Below, in pieces: positions 23,380 to 36,600 of a DNA stretch of 64,000 bases. Below the pieces are notes generated by a model, which worked only from the letters and a program-made list of their open reading frames with translations, made no database searches and was not told where the DNA came from. The DNA comes from Carettochelys insculpta (taxonomy: Eukaryota > Chordata > Testudines > Carettochelyidae), in assembly GCF_033958435.1 (NCBI RefSeq), contig NC_134137.1, forward strand, positions 240,172,501 through 240,236,500, in the 5' to 3' direction. The position numbers were made by a program, and so were the translations under genes. Within the stretch, counting starts at the first letter, position 1. The number at the start of each line of letters is the position of its first letter.

Positions 23380-24660
23380 CAAGCCTGGAGGCTGTGGGAG
23401 AGGGAAGGGGCTGAGGGAGACGAGCTCGGGGCAGAAGTGTCTGAAGGGGGCGTGGCCGGGAGGCAGGGCTCGGCGGAGAAGCCGGGGCTGGAGCACAAAT
23501 ACGGCGCTCGAAAGAGGCACAAGCTAGAGCAGTAGCACCCAGGCAGAGAAGGCAAAGGGGAGGGGAGGAGAGAGGCAGGCAGGCAGCGACAGCGGGAGGA
23601 GAGCCCCGATTGGCCAGAGGGCAGGGCAGGTAGGGAGGGGTAGGGCGAGAGGAGCGGCGAAGGGGCCGGGCTGGGCAGTCGGGGGAGGTGCTGGGGCAGG
23701 GAACGGCTGGACTGAAACCCGGATTTAAGGAGTGGCACTTTGGAAGTATCCTCGCTGCGCCCCGTCCGCCGAGCCCCGCCGCCGCCGCCCCGAGCCGACC
23801 CTCCGGCAGGATGCCCGTGAAAGGAGGCACCAAGTGCATCAAGTACCTGCTCTTCGGCTTCAACTTCGTTTTCTGGGTAAGAGCCCCGCCCCCCATCTCC
23901 CCCTTCGGCCCCAGCGCGGCCCCACCCCCGGAGGAGCGCGGTGCCAGGTGCGGCGTGGCAGGGAGCGAGCGAGGCGTGAACCCTGCGCGCTCCCCCGGAG
24001 CTGCGGGCCCCCGGCGGGCGCAGGGGATCCCCGCCCTCCCCGGCCGGCCCCGCTGGCGGCGCTCGGCGGGCTGCGCCCTGCTCCCCCCGGGCGAGTCTGG
24101 TGGCGCCCGGGGCAAACCCGTCTCCTCCCTGCCTGCCGCACCTTGGCTCTGGGGGTGGGAATCGAGGAGGAGCGGCCGGCCGGAGCTGCTGTTCTCGCTC
24201 TCCTTTCCCCTCCCTCCCAGGTGGGCGGGGAATAGGCAGGTCGGGACCCCACTCTGGCCGCCTCTGCACCCCCTGAGCAGCTCCCCCCCCCGCTCCGCCC
24301 CGGGCGAGCTCACTGGCCCGGAGGGTTTTAACTCCTGCCCGGCGCCGAGTGAATGGGGGGGGGAAACATTAGATGTGCCCCGTGGGGAAAACGTGTTGGA
24401 TCGGGGTGTCTCGCCTCGTCCCCGCCGCCTGCCTGTCCCGCCCCCAGCCGCGCCACGAAGCCTGGGAGGGGCTGCTGGGCGGTGGCGGTGGGCGGCCCGT
24501 GCGTTTCAGAGGGCGCTCCCGGGGGACTAGGCATCCCCAGCTGGCGGCCTGCCCTGCTCAGCCCTCGCGGGTTACGGTGGTTTTCAAAAGAAAACACCCC
24601 GGCGACAGGCTGACTCACCCAGCGGACGTCAGCTCCAGCTCCCCCGTCCCGTACCTGCTT
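23380..24660 (+). promoter_or_regulatory. CD9: CD9 CpG-island promoter
   Basis: About 1.3 kb of very CpG-rich DNA is centred on CD9 exon 1. Upstream of the ATG are a GC box/KLF-type site GGGGGCGTGGCC (about 23446-23457), several further GGGCGG-like words, an inverted CCAAT box (ATTGG, 23609-23613) and a weak TATA-like ATTTAAG (23723-23729). A start site near 23750-23760 would give a 5' UTR of about 50-60 nt; this is inference. A GCC-repeat lies just before the ATG. Long open frames on both strands (for example 23291-24313 minus, 340 codons) are GC artefacts. The family is known for broad, TATA-poor transcription. Confidence 0.8.
23811..23876 (+). CDS. CD9: CD9 coding exon 1
   Basis: 22 codons, [20 protein letters not shown] then FW: cytosolic N-terminus and the start of TM1. 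Cys9 is a palmitoylation position in the family. The ATG has A at -3 and is the only one giving the conserved MPVKGG start. Donor is TGG|GTAAGA, phase 0. Confidence 0.98.
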
Positions 24661-27600
24661 GTCCGCTCCACTAAGCCACTTTTCCCCAGCCTGGCTTTGA
24701 GAAAAGGCCAGGGACTTACATAGACACTTGCTAGCTGCACAGTTGCTTGAGCTCCTGAGTAGGGAAGGCGATCGACCTCCCAGAAAGTAATTGACCTTCT
24801 AGAACTTGAGTTTTAAACGAATGCCAGCAAAGTAGGGAAGCAACCTAATCGCAAAGCTGGATATGTTAACCTGTAGTGCAGAATACTGATGCTCCATTTA
24901 CCTCGGGAGACTCCTTCTGCATAGTCTAGTAAATTTGACTGCAAGCTGCAAATGATTTGTGATGTGCAACCAAGATTTTTACCTTTCTAATTGTATACTT
25001 TTAAAGAGACAAGTATCTGAAGAAAATTGTAATATACGAAGCATTGTTTTAGTTTGGGAATGTACTTTGTGTTCAATACTCTGCATGCGTAACTCTTCAA
25101 TGAAGGTTCTGTGTGCAGCTCAAAACTGCCTTTCTTCCCCTACTGTGACAGATTGCAAACTTGCCTCTAGCCTATTATGTCTTATCATCTTTGTCTATGA
25201 ATAATACTGCTTTCCAGACTTCTCCTCCCACTGCTTATACTCAGTTAATTTTTTTAAATTTAGTTGCCCTTCAGTTTTTACCCATAATTCTACACAAATG
25301 TAATGGAAGCATATCAGGTAGCCTATTTATTTATTTATTTTTAAATATTGGGGAGGGGAAGCCAGTGGTGTGTGTAAGCTGCCAGGGTAACAACTACAAG
25401 CACAATTAAGACATTTCCCTCCCTCTCCCTTTTAAACTTTGCATGCTGATGGGATCTTCACCTGATGCTGGTGGCTTATTTCTGGGGCACACTTAATAGT
25501 ATATTCACAAAGTGTCATGTGCCCAGGAAGTCCAGAGTTATTTTCTCCCTTCGGAGCAAGAGAACAGAAATGAAAGCCAGGGAGCAACATGAAGGGCAAA
25601 GCTAGACTGCAAGGCAAGGACTGAGGGAACAGCAGTTGTCTTTTAAAACTGTGGCTTCTCACACTTTTTCCATTTCCTGTGGCTTCTGGTTAAACAGAGA
25701 ATGCCAGTAGTTTGACTGTTTGCACTGCTAAATGCAAACCTTCTACCTTTGACTCTAGGACAGACATGAGTGCACCTAAGAGAAGGTAGTAGACCCTGAT
25801 GTAGGTTCTTTATAAAGCTCTGGAAAATAAAGTCAGATGTGAATCAAGGGCAATTAGGTCTGGGTACAACTTCATTTTCAAAAAAGAAAAATCCATTCTT
25901 TAAAAACAAATACATTGTCAACTTTCAGATATCTTCTCTTAACTGCCTTCCTTCTCCACCATCTCATGAAAAAACCCAGGAAATCCTCTTTGGATTCTTA
26001 ATGACATGCAAAGTAGCAATAATGATGGAACCCATGAAAATAGAGTTCTGTGAGTAAATATAGTACTAGAGAGGAAAAGACAATTGCATACATTCAGTCA
26101 AATACGGCTCACTTGTAATCTGTTTATGTAGAGACGGCCTTGAATACAGTATCTGATTTATATCAGGCATAAACTACAAATTGTAGCTCTATAATTATCC
26201 AAATCCAAGCATTTGATTTTTTTTTTTTGAGAATGCCTAGATTTATAATCTGCATGTGTCTAGAGAGAGAGTTTTAAAGTGTTTGGATTGAAAGTCTCTG
26301 CAAATCTCTATTGTAAAATGTTATTCCATATCAGATATTCACTAACCTTTAATTTGGGTTTGGAGGAATGGAAGCTGGGAACAAAAATCAATCTCGTAAC
26401 CTAATTATCAAGTCAAACTTCTGGTTTTTTACACTGTCATGCCTACCTGAAGTCTGGATTACTGGAATGCATGATTGTACATGAATTTACTCTTAAAACT
26501 GTTCATAAGCTCCAACTAGCTCAGACTGCAGCATCCTGCTTGCTCAGCAGTGAGCTGCCAAGCAGGCTCTGTGATTGCACAAATGGCTAATATGTTCATG
26601 CACGCAGTTTCAGATGTGTTTTAATTTATAAATGGCAGCACTTCTTTTTGCCATTGGAGGTGCTCAATTTAGCTCCAGGCTGAACCATGAGCACTGGCAG
26701 AGCACTTGAAGCGAAATGTGATTGACTCAAGAGCTCCTCTCCGTTCTCTGGTTCTTCATGGCACCACTTTCCTGACCATTAGGGTTAGCTTCTAGATCTA
26801 CTTTTCATCTTCTGTCAAGCCTAGGTTAGAGTTAGAGTGGTGTGAATGAATAGGGAACAGAAAGAAAAATATGTAGTCTGTAAGTGCTTTGGCCTTACCT
26901 TCACTAGGGAAAAACATGGAGTAACTTCCTAGTGAAGACTCGGTAACATGTAGTTCCATAGATGGTAGCTGGGAGAGAGAAATACTGGGCTACTTGCTGG
27001 TGCTTATGTTGACCTGCTAACACATGTCAAAACTGTACTGCCTAGACTTCACTGGGAAATTGCAGGTAGTTAACAGGAATTAACAAAACACCTTTTTTAT
27101 TTACACTTTTTCCCCTAGTGAAGATTCAGCCTCTGAGGCCAGGGTGTCCAGTACAGGCTCCACTCACCATATGTGGTGAATAGGAGACTGCATTTTGGTG
27201 AATAGGGCTCTTGGGGTGCAGCGCTAGGACTGAATTCCAAACCCCTGCTGTGGGGCACCCCCTGTTGGAGTGCCAGGCCCCCACCAGAGCATGGGGCCAG
27301 AGCCTGGGCCTCTTTCAGAGCACAGGGAGGAAACTGGAGCCGAAGCCTCTTCTGGACCATGGGGCCAGGGCCAGAGCCCAAGCCCCTGCTGGAGCACAGG
27401 GCTGGAGCCCCTGCAATGGATCCCCTGCCAGTAATGGGGGATGCAGGGCAGAGAGTTGGGGAGGCCTAAGCAGGGGTTGGGAGGGTGAAGAATTCAGGGC
27501 ATAGGGGTGTAGGGAGTGGGAGGGATCATGCTGCGCAGCCACCCAAGGCTCAGGTCTCACTGGGACCCTCTCTTTCTGACTGCCCAAGCACTGGAGCTGG

Positions 27601-30600
27601 TTGTGGATGACAGCTGTTCAGCTCTTTGAGCACCAGGATTGGAGCCTGGATGTTTTGTGCCCACATGGCATGGGGCACCAGGAAACCTCCAGAACCACAC
27701 CCTATCCAGCAAGTCTGTTATAGATGCACTGCACCAGGACACACTGACTTTCTTTCACCTTTGGGGAAAAGGGAGACCTGTGCATATTAAATCCACAAGT
27801 ATTTACCAGGACTACTTGTGCAAATTAAGTAAACGTCTGCAAATGGCTGTTTAGGTACTAGCCACCAGCTAATAGAGCTATGCAATTTACTCTTGGAATT
27901 GTGGTGAATGTGGTATGTGAATGTTGGTACAACTTTTACTATGACTTTCATGCACAGCTCTGATCTCAGCTTTGAAAATTCTGACATATTTGCCCATGGT
28001 GAATCAGAAAAAATAGGTTTGCATTCCGTAGTAAAGGCAAGCTTACATGCTAAATGGAGAAGCTCTGCATCTTAATTTATTTATTAATGAAGCTGTAGAG
28101 CCATTAGAGATTTTTTAAAAGTATCGCTGGCACTTGGAGTGTACACAGAGTTCAGAAGATCAAATTTCAGCGTTCTGCTTCAGGAAGGTTGCTGACCCCA
28201 GGCTATGGGGTGCCTGGCTCTGGGGAAGGAGCAGGACATTTATTAGGGGGGTGGGACGCACAAATGCAGCGAATATGGAAAGATGAGATCCACAAATGTG
28301 GCAATCTTTGAATTCCTATTGAACACTGCTGCTCTACGGCGGAGACCGCCTCTCCTTGTGTGTGCACGATGCCTAGAACAATGGGGCTCTGAAACCAGAA
28401 CAGGGCCTCCAGGTGCTACTGGAATACAAATAACTGGTGAGGAGAATCCATATTTTCATAAACATATTCTGGAATAAACTGAGAGATTGTTTTGGCCATC
28501 AGGGTAGATAAAATAATGGGTGCAGTTTTGTGTCAAATCTCAGAGGCTTTGAAGGTCCTTCATTCTTAAACTCATCTGTATAATAACAACATTTAAATTA
28601 AGAGACTTCACCAGTACTTGGAGCTGGTCCATCTTCTGGATTTAAGCGGGTTGTGGTGGAGGCAGTTGGAATTTAGCTACACAACTTAACTTGAGTGGCC
28701 TGGAGTGTGATGCTTTGGTATATCATGCAGCCAAGCACTGACTAGCACTGCTTCTGAACTGAGGATGTGGGAAGGGAATTCTTGTTCCTGTGTGGCCCTA
28801 CTGCCACTCACCATTCCCTGACTGGTGTCAGACAGTCTTGTGGACAAATTAGATTTTTAACATTGCTCATTAAACTCAATCTTTTTCTCTTACTACTTAC
28901 TTCCTCCATAAGGCTACGGCTACACTACAGAGATCTTTCGAAAGAAGCCCTTCCAGAAGATCTCTTCCGAAAGTACTTGTTATGAAAGAGATCATCCACA
29001 CACACAAAGCGGGTCAAAAGAGTGATTTGCTCTTTCATGGGAAAGCATCCACACACACACACCCGCCTCACTCTTTCAAAAGAAGAGGCCAGGGATTGAA
29101 AAATCAGGTGCCGTGAGGCCTGCTCTTTCAAAGGAAAGGGCCTGTGGAGTGTCTACACACGTTTTCTTTCTAAAGAAGCTTTTGAAAGGGGATGCTTGTC
29201 CTGAAACAAGAAAGGATGAGCAATTTCAAAAGGAGCACCCCATTGTTTCGATTTTTACTTTCAAAAGAACACTTTGTATGTAGACGCTCCATGGGATCTT
29301 TTCAAAGAGCCCCCTTCCTTCAAAAGATCTTTTGAAAGAACTTGCTAATGTAGATGCAGCCTAAGAAGTGCTTCTGATTAACTCCTATATGGACACACTT
29401 TGGGCTGGGAATAAAGTTAGTTTTCACTCACCTGCAATTACTGTTGTGTGTGGGTGGGAATAAAGTGATATTAACAATGCAGTTTTACAAGGTACCTATT
29501 TCAGGGCTTGTCTATGCTCAAAAGTTACAAATTTATAGCACAATATCTGTTCCTGAGTAACTCCATGTGTTTCAGAATAAGAGCATCTTATTTCTGGTTT
29601 AGGTCTGTTCCAGAGTGGCTTAAGCTATACTGTCCAAAGTCACTTAGTGTTGAATAAGTGAGTGTTCATACTGGGGGCTCTAGTGGTAAGTTTTAATCTG
29701 CAACACTAATATGTAGACCAGTCCAAAGAGCATCCACACATGTAGTTAATCAGGAGATACTCCACACTTACATAAGTCTTAACTAATAATCCTTAGCTCT
29801 TTAAAACAGGGCTCGCTACAAGGCCACACTGAGGGAAGGGGATGTGATATAGTCTAGGAAAGGAAAATACCCTTATTAACAGTGGCTGAGAATTATGTGA
29901 TAGTTCAAGATGCCTTAACTGTCATAGTTAATTTAATATAATCTGCCTTGTAATGGAACTTGATTGTCCTTGCCTTAAAGCTTTTTTTAAACACTGGTTT
30001 ATAGGCATGTTGTGAGCCAGGCAGAGGAATACTGAAGGAAACCTTTTTAAGGCAGTGTCTACACTAGGGGAAAACTTTGAAATGGACATGCTAATGGTCA
30101 AATCAGAGAATACTAATGAAGCACTGAAATGAATATTCAGCACCTCATTAGCATGCAGTTGGCCAAGGTGCTTCAAAAGCGCTGTGTTTCGCTCGTGTGC
30201 GGCTCATCTTCATAGGGGTCCTTTTCAAAAGGACCCTTCCAATGTCGAAATCCCCTTATTCCTATCACTTTATTCCCACCCATCCACAACGGTAATTGCA
30301 GGTGAGTGAGAACTACCTTTTATTCCGAGCCCAAACTATGTCCATGCATGAGTTAATCATTAGTATTCTCTGATTTGGCCATTAGCATGGCCATTTCAAA
30401 GTTTTCTCCTGGTGTAGACGTAGCCTAAGACATGGGAAGGTTTAATTTCTCCAGTAGTCCTAAGAAAACTGCACAGTCAGAGATCAAAAACAACAAGAAG
30501 TCCTGTGACACCTTCTAGACTAACAGATTTATTGGAGCATAAGCTTTCAAGGCAGAGACCCACTTCGTCCGATACAACTCCATGCCTACATAAGTATTAA

Positions 30601-33600
30601 GTGACAATGCATCTGATGAAGTGGGTCTATGCCCACAGAAGCTAATGCTCCAGTGAATATTAGTCTTTAAGATGCCAAAAGACTTCTAATTTTTCCAGAT
30701 GCAGACTAGCACAGCTACCCCTCTGATAATTGAGAAATCAGGCTCATAAAGACTGTGCTAGAATCAAAGCTTTTGTTTTAGGTATGAAAATGGTAGTTAA
30801 GCAGATGCCTCTTAATTTTCCCTCCCCTCTTAGATTTCCAGGATGACTGTATCACTTAAGAAGCTTATTCACCTAATTATAGGGTGTAGTTTCATTCTGG
30901 CACTTTCCCTCTTCGGGTGGGGAACCGTTTGAGACTGCATATCCAACCTTTAAGACATAAAAGGGGGGTGATTTAATCAAACTCTCTTTACTTTTTTTTT
31001 TCCCCTGAGATGCTCACACCTCTTACTGCCACTATTTGATCTTTACATTAGGCTTATAAATGTGGTTTCAAACAGTACCCTTTGTTAAACTAGTGTGACT
31101 GTGACGAAGGATAAGGCCTTATACATTCCTGTTGTGCACCAATGTAGTGAAGTAAGTAGTCTATTAAAATAATTTGCTTACATAGCCAAATTTGTGTCTC
31201 TTGAAATTCTGTATCTGGGTTTAGTGACTGACCGCTTGGATTAGAGCTGAGGTGCATTGTGGCACTGGCACTGGTGTTGGAAGGACCTGGGAGCAGATGC
31301 TCAAGTTAGTTTGAAAAAGCTACAACTTAACCTACATAAAAATGTGTATCTTAAATCTTTCAATCCTGTTTTGAGTGTTTCAGTCACATACACGCACCCA
31401 TGTGTACATGGGTCTTGACTCCAGTAAATTTATGACTACTAGTGAGATTGAATTTGGAGGCATCTTTCTTCAGCATATCTCAGATCTGCTGTATGACATA
31501 TCACTTAGTCCTTCTGGTTTGTTGGAGTAATAGTAGCATAGTGCAGAGGGCTAGACTTGTCGTACTGGAAGGGACCTTGAGAAGTCATTTGTATGATTGT
31601 TGAAAAACAGCCAGCTTATAGAACCTACTGCTGAAGGTTATACAACAGAAGCTGCAGCTATTCGGGTATATCTGCAGAATGAAAGATGAGCAAAAAGTTA
31701 AGACTCCAGTATTCGGTGGAATGGACAGCTCATATAGGAGAGGCAGACCCCACAGAGAATGGGTAGCTGATATAGTAGATTGGTGTGGGGCTAGTCTACA
31801 GAAACTAAGCCACGCCGCACTGGACAGGGAAAGATTGAAGGAAATAGTGAGGGAGGCATCGGACACCAGCGGGCCCTGAGTGCATGGTTGTTGAAGATGA
31901 TGATGAGCCAGCTTCTTTAAAATGCTGACAAATGACGAACAAACTTCCTTGAGCTATTCCAAACAAGCAGGAAAATGATTCCTCACAGAACAGACATAAG
32001 CCAAACAAACAAATAAAACCCTAAGCATTTTTTTTTAAATATAAAATATTTTCTCTCTTTCTTGTGTAATGGTAAATGCTGTTGGCTTAAACGTGAATGG
32101 AAATACTACTTGTATTCAGTTGAACTGGTATGTTAACTTAGTGTCCTAACTTGATATTTTTTTAAAGTCAGGAACACAACTGAGAAATCTTATATGAAAT
32201 TATCTATGTTCAGATTGTTAGAGGTTTTAAGTTTACTTAGAATTCAAATAAATGTAAAATCAGTAGACTGATTTCTGGGCCATTTCTACAAAGGCCACTT
32301 TCTCCAAAAGTGGCATGATAATACATGGCCCGAAATATGCTAATGAGGCACGGATGCAAATTCACCATGCCTCATTAGCATATGGTCACGTGATTTGGAG
32401 TCCAGAAGACCGGTCTTCCGGACTGCAAAACGCCATGTAGAAGCGCGGCCCCGGGGGAGCTTCCGGAAGGAAGTTCTTCTTCTGAATGCCCCTTCTTCCC
32501 AAATCACGTGACCATATGCTAATGAGGTGTGGGGAATTTGCATCTGTGCCTCATTAGCATATTTCGGGCCGTGTATTACCATGCCACTTTCGGAGAAAGT
32601 GTCCTGTGTAGAAACAGCCCTGGATTAGAAAGGCCACTAGTCATGGGACAGGAATTCCCCGTAATACATCATTACATTGCAATACATGCTGTTCCAGTAC
32701 AGTGGGCATTGCATTAACTTTGCCAATAACACTATTGAAACTAGAACTTGCTTAATGAGAGAGAGGGGGGGGAAAAAAACATCTTTTTTTTCCAACCCAT
32801 ACATTTCTTAAACTAAGTAGGGCTAAACATTACTCTCTGAGACTAAGGTTAAAGGTACATAGTTAAATACACACACAGGATTATAATACACAGTTGCTGC
32901 CTCTTATTACAATTGCCAAATATGCAGTATGCATCTGTGAGGGTATTGTGAAAAGCTTGAAAATTTTTGTGGTTGTTGAAAGTGATGCCATTATTAAGGC
33001 TCAGCTTCAGTCCATTCAAAACCCTGATTTGATTTTCTTATCCATGATTTTCTCCTCTTGTCTGTACTGAGCCTGCAGTTTTAGTCTGTTCAAAATCAGA
33101 TACGTCCCTAATTGTTCAGAATATTCTCAACACACCTTTCAGCATGCTCTTCAACATCATATCTGGTCTTGGCCCAAAGCTGTAGATAGGCACATGCACA
33201 TGTGGGCAGGAGACGTAGCTTCTGAACTAGTAAGGAGTTTGTTTTGGTAGCTTCCATGTTTGAAGGTGGGGAGGAGTTATTCTCCTGGCTTACACTATGC
33301 TCACATTCTTAGGGTGGGGAGAGAGTGCTCTCGAATAGCTCTAAATGGGCTATGGTCATTTAGTGAAGCCTGGAAAAAACAGTCATATTGCCAAAAATTA
33401 TTGCTGCTACTCCTCTCCTCCCTTCCCCATCTTTTTCCCCTCATCCTGTGGTGATCAGCACTATGACGCTTACAGCTGCAGAAATACTCGTTTTTTTTTT
33501 GTTTGTTTTTTTTGTTTACTGACTGCAATGCAGTACCACAGTCTGACTTCTTTTCTCTCCAAGTTAATTTCCCAAACTTGATTTTAATCAAATGTGTGTC

Positions 33601-36600
33601 ACTAAATGGCACTGCTCCCTTATTCTGGGAGTTCTGCGACTTTCCACTGAAAGCAGAGCAAGCTTTTAATAATCTTTGGAAAAGGACCCTAGGCGTGTGG
33701 TAAATGTCTAATGCAGTAGTGCGTGCCTGCAGGCTCAGTGTGGCCCATTGGGGTTCAGTGTGTGGCCCTCAAGACATTGGCAACTATGCACATGTGCAAC
33801 AGTAGTTTGTGGTTTCCATCTACATAATTTTTCCCCCTTACTGATATTTCTGAGCGTTACCCATGTAAAGCAAAGGCCCGTGATGTGTCATGCGTGCTGA
33901 TTGCACACAGCATTGACTGTAAAAGCCATGTGCTCCCTCTGCCTCCAATCAAAGCACTTGTACAGTTCAGTCGGCACACCCAGCAAATTCTAGGTATGCT
34001 ATCCTGGCAGACTCTCTTGGTTAGAACAATCTTGCAGCCAACTGAGATGGAAGGTCACTCATGCAGCGCACTCACTAGCTTAGGCAGCCCCGCACTGATT
34101 AATGCCATCTGAATGAAAGTGGAAGTATCCCGATCCCAAAGCCACTCATCAGAGACCTAACATCTTTCAGATGGTGTTGAAATGTATCCAGGATGTCTCG
34201 TGGCCCGTCTTTTGGGCACTATACTTCTGCCATTCGTTTTAAATCATATGTTTTCTGACACATATCAGCCTGGCTCTCTGCTGTCTGCATCCCTTGTTGA
34301 TTTCCCTAGTTTGATGTTCACTCCTTTATCGCCTAAAGTGCTGCACCTGATTGAGCCTGGCAAGTTTATTCTTATTTTTATTACAGTGGCACCAACAGAG
34401 AGTGGGGCCACACTGCTAACATCTCTACATATACATAGTAAGGGACAGTCTCTGCTCTGAAGTGCCTTCAGTCTAAATAGAGTGCATGTGAGGCGTGTGC
34501 TACACTTGAAACAACATAGGCATATCGTGTCAATGAGCAGTCTGAAATAACAGCTCCTGTGACTAATTTAGTTATGCCGACAACCCCACCCACCACCACC
34601 AGTGTAGACAGAGCTGTGTTGGTGGAAGAATGCTTCTGTCGGTGTAACTAACATCATTAAGGGATGTGGTGTTCCTGCGTTCATGGAAAATCCCCTTCTT
34701 TTTGTGCTGAGGTAAGATCTGTCGTGGAAATATTGTCTCAGATATTTTCCCAGGAGCTGTTTCCTAACTGTGGAATTCTGTTGTTTCTTAAGTTCTTCCA
34801 ATCTCTCATCTGCAAATTGGAAAGTAAAATCCCTCTTCCGCTATTGCCTTCATAGGGTGGAATAACTTTAAAACGTACTCTTGCTGGAACAAAAGGTAGA
34901 GATTTATTCTTAGATTTTTCTTTGTATCTGAGTGCCTTATCAAAGGTAACATAAGAGAAGTGCTCCTTTATTCCTGTCATGAAATGTAGCCTATATACTT
35001 AGTCAGCAGACTTCAAGTTTTTAAAAAGTAGTTTTGTGACTTCTAAAACTCTGAAGAAACCTGTATAATTACTTCTAGAGTTAGTAACCTCTTTGAACCA
35101 GAGATCTCATGCAGGTGGTGCTTATGAAGTGAAAAGCTCCATAGTCTGCATGTGATTGAGGCAGTGGAGAGGTATGTGAAGGTCAACATGGAGCTTGAGT
35201 CTGTAGCAGCACATACAGAAAGCCCACAGGTACATTCTGTATACCTACAAGCTCTAAGGAAGAAACTGCGCTTAATTAACCCCATGTAGGCATCATCTGC
35301 AAATCTTGAGACCTTACTCTTTCGTTTTTGAGTTTCTGGAACAGGCATTCTTTCTGTCCAAAAGCTCAAAGTCAACTGAATGTGTCTGTTTCTTGTACCT
35401 ATCTGACCCTCGCAACCTGTGGCTGTGGTCAAGAAGACCAGTGATGTTTTAAAGTTCAGAGGAGATCTCACGGAGATCCCAGAGACTCAAACTACTTCAG
35501 TGATTAACTCCAAAACTAATTGCCTGACCTCCTAACAGAGTATTGGATATGTGTTCTTGCACAAGGTTAATAAAGCTTGGAATTTCTAGTTAGACAGATC
35601 AAGAGGTGAGTTGTGACTTTAAAAAGGTAATTCTTATGTCCTGATATCTCCTTGTCGAATTAACATTTTCTTTAAAAAACACTAGTAAAGTTTCAAATAC
35701 AAGGTGTTTTTCAAGGAGAGGTGATGTTATACCATCTCAGCTTTGTGATTTTTTTCCCCCCCCCCCCACCTAAATCAGTGGCTTAGTGTAGAGCTACTCT
35801 TCCCCCCTCCCCCCACAACCTTATTTTCCTCCAGGTTAGTTATCCAGGACATTCTGTTCTTTCACAACTCTGTTATCTAGTAACTGTCCTCTCCAACACT
35901 GTAGGGCCATGTCTACACTAGCTCCAAACTTCGAAATAGCCACGCAAATGGCCATTTCGAAGTTTACTAATGAAGCGCTGAAATGCATATTCAGCACTTC
36001 ATTAGCATGCGGGCGGCCGCAGCACTTCGAAATTGACGCACCTCGCCGCCGCGCGTCTCGTCCCGACGGGGCTCCTTTTCGAAAGGACCCCGCCTACTTC
36101 AAAGTCCTCTTATTCCCATGAGCTTATGGGAATAAGGGGACTTCAAAGTAGGCAGGGTCCTTTCGAAAAGGAGCCCCATCGGGACAAGCTGCGCGGTGGC
36201 AAGGCGCATCAATTTCAAAGTGCCGCGGCCACCCTCGTGCTAATGAAGCGCTGAATATGCATTTCAGCACTTCATTAGTAAACTTCGAAATGGCCATTTG
36301 CATGGCCATTTCGAAGTTTGGGGCTAGTGTAGACGTAGCCTAGGTGTGCCTGGTTTTTTACAAAAATGGTAAGGCTGGTCTGGACTCTAGCCAAAATAAG
36401 TGTATAATCCAGGATTGCTATGCACAGTAAGGGAGGAAGAAAGAGTTGTCAAATTGAACTAGAGTCAGAACAGCAAACCATGATAAGTTATGAGCCACAC
36501 AAAGGTTGTGTTTACGTGTAATTTAAACAAACAGTAGAGTTTGTGGGACTAGAATCTTACTAATAAAGCAGAGTTCAGCATTGGAGCGCTAACAAAAAGA

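Noticed and set aside
23291..24313. 340-codon open frame on the minus strand in the CpG island, and several others on both strands there
   Set aside because: High GC removes stop codons. The frames are rich in P, R, G and A, overlap CD9 exon 1 and each other, and show no domain.
35909..36309. Two near-identical 60-70 codon ORFs facing each other
   Set aside because: They are the two arms of one palindromic MITE read in opposite directions.
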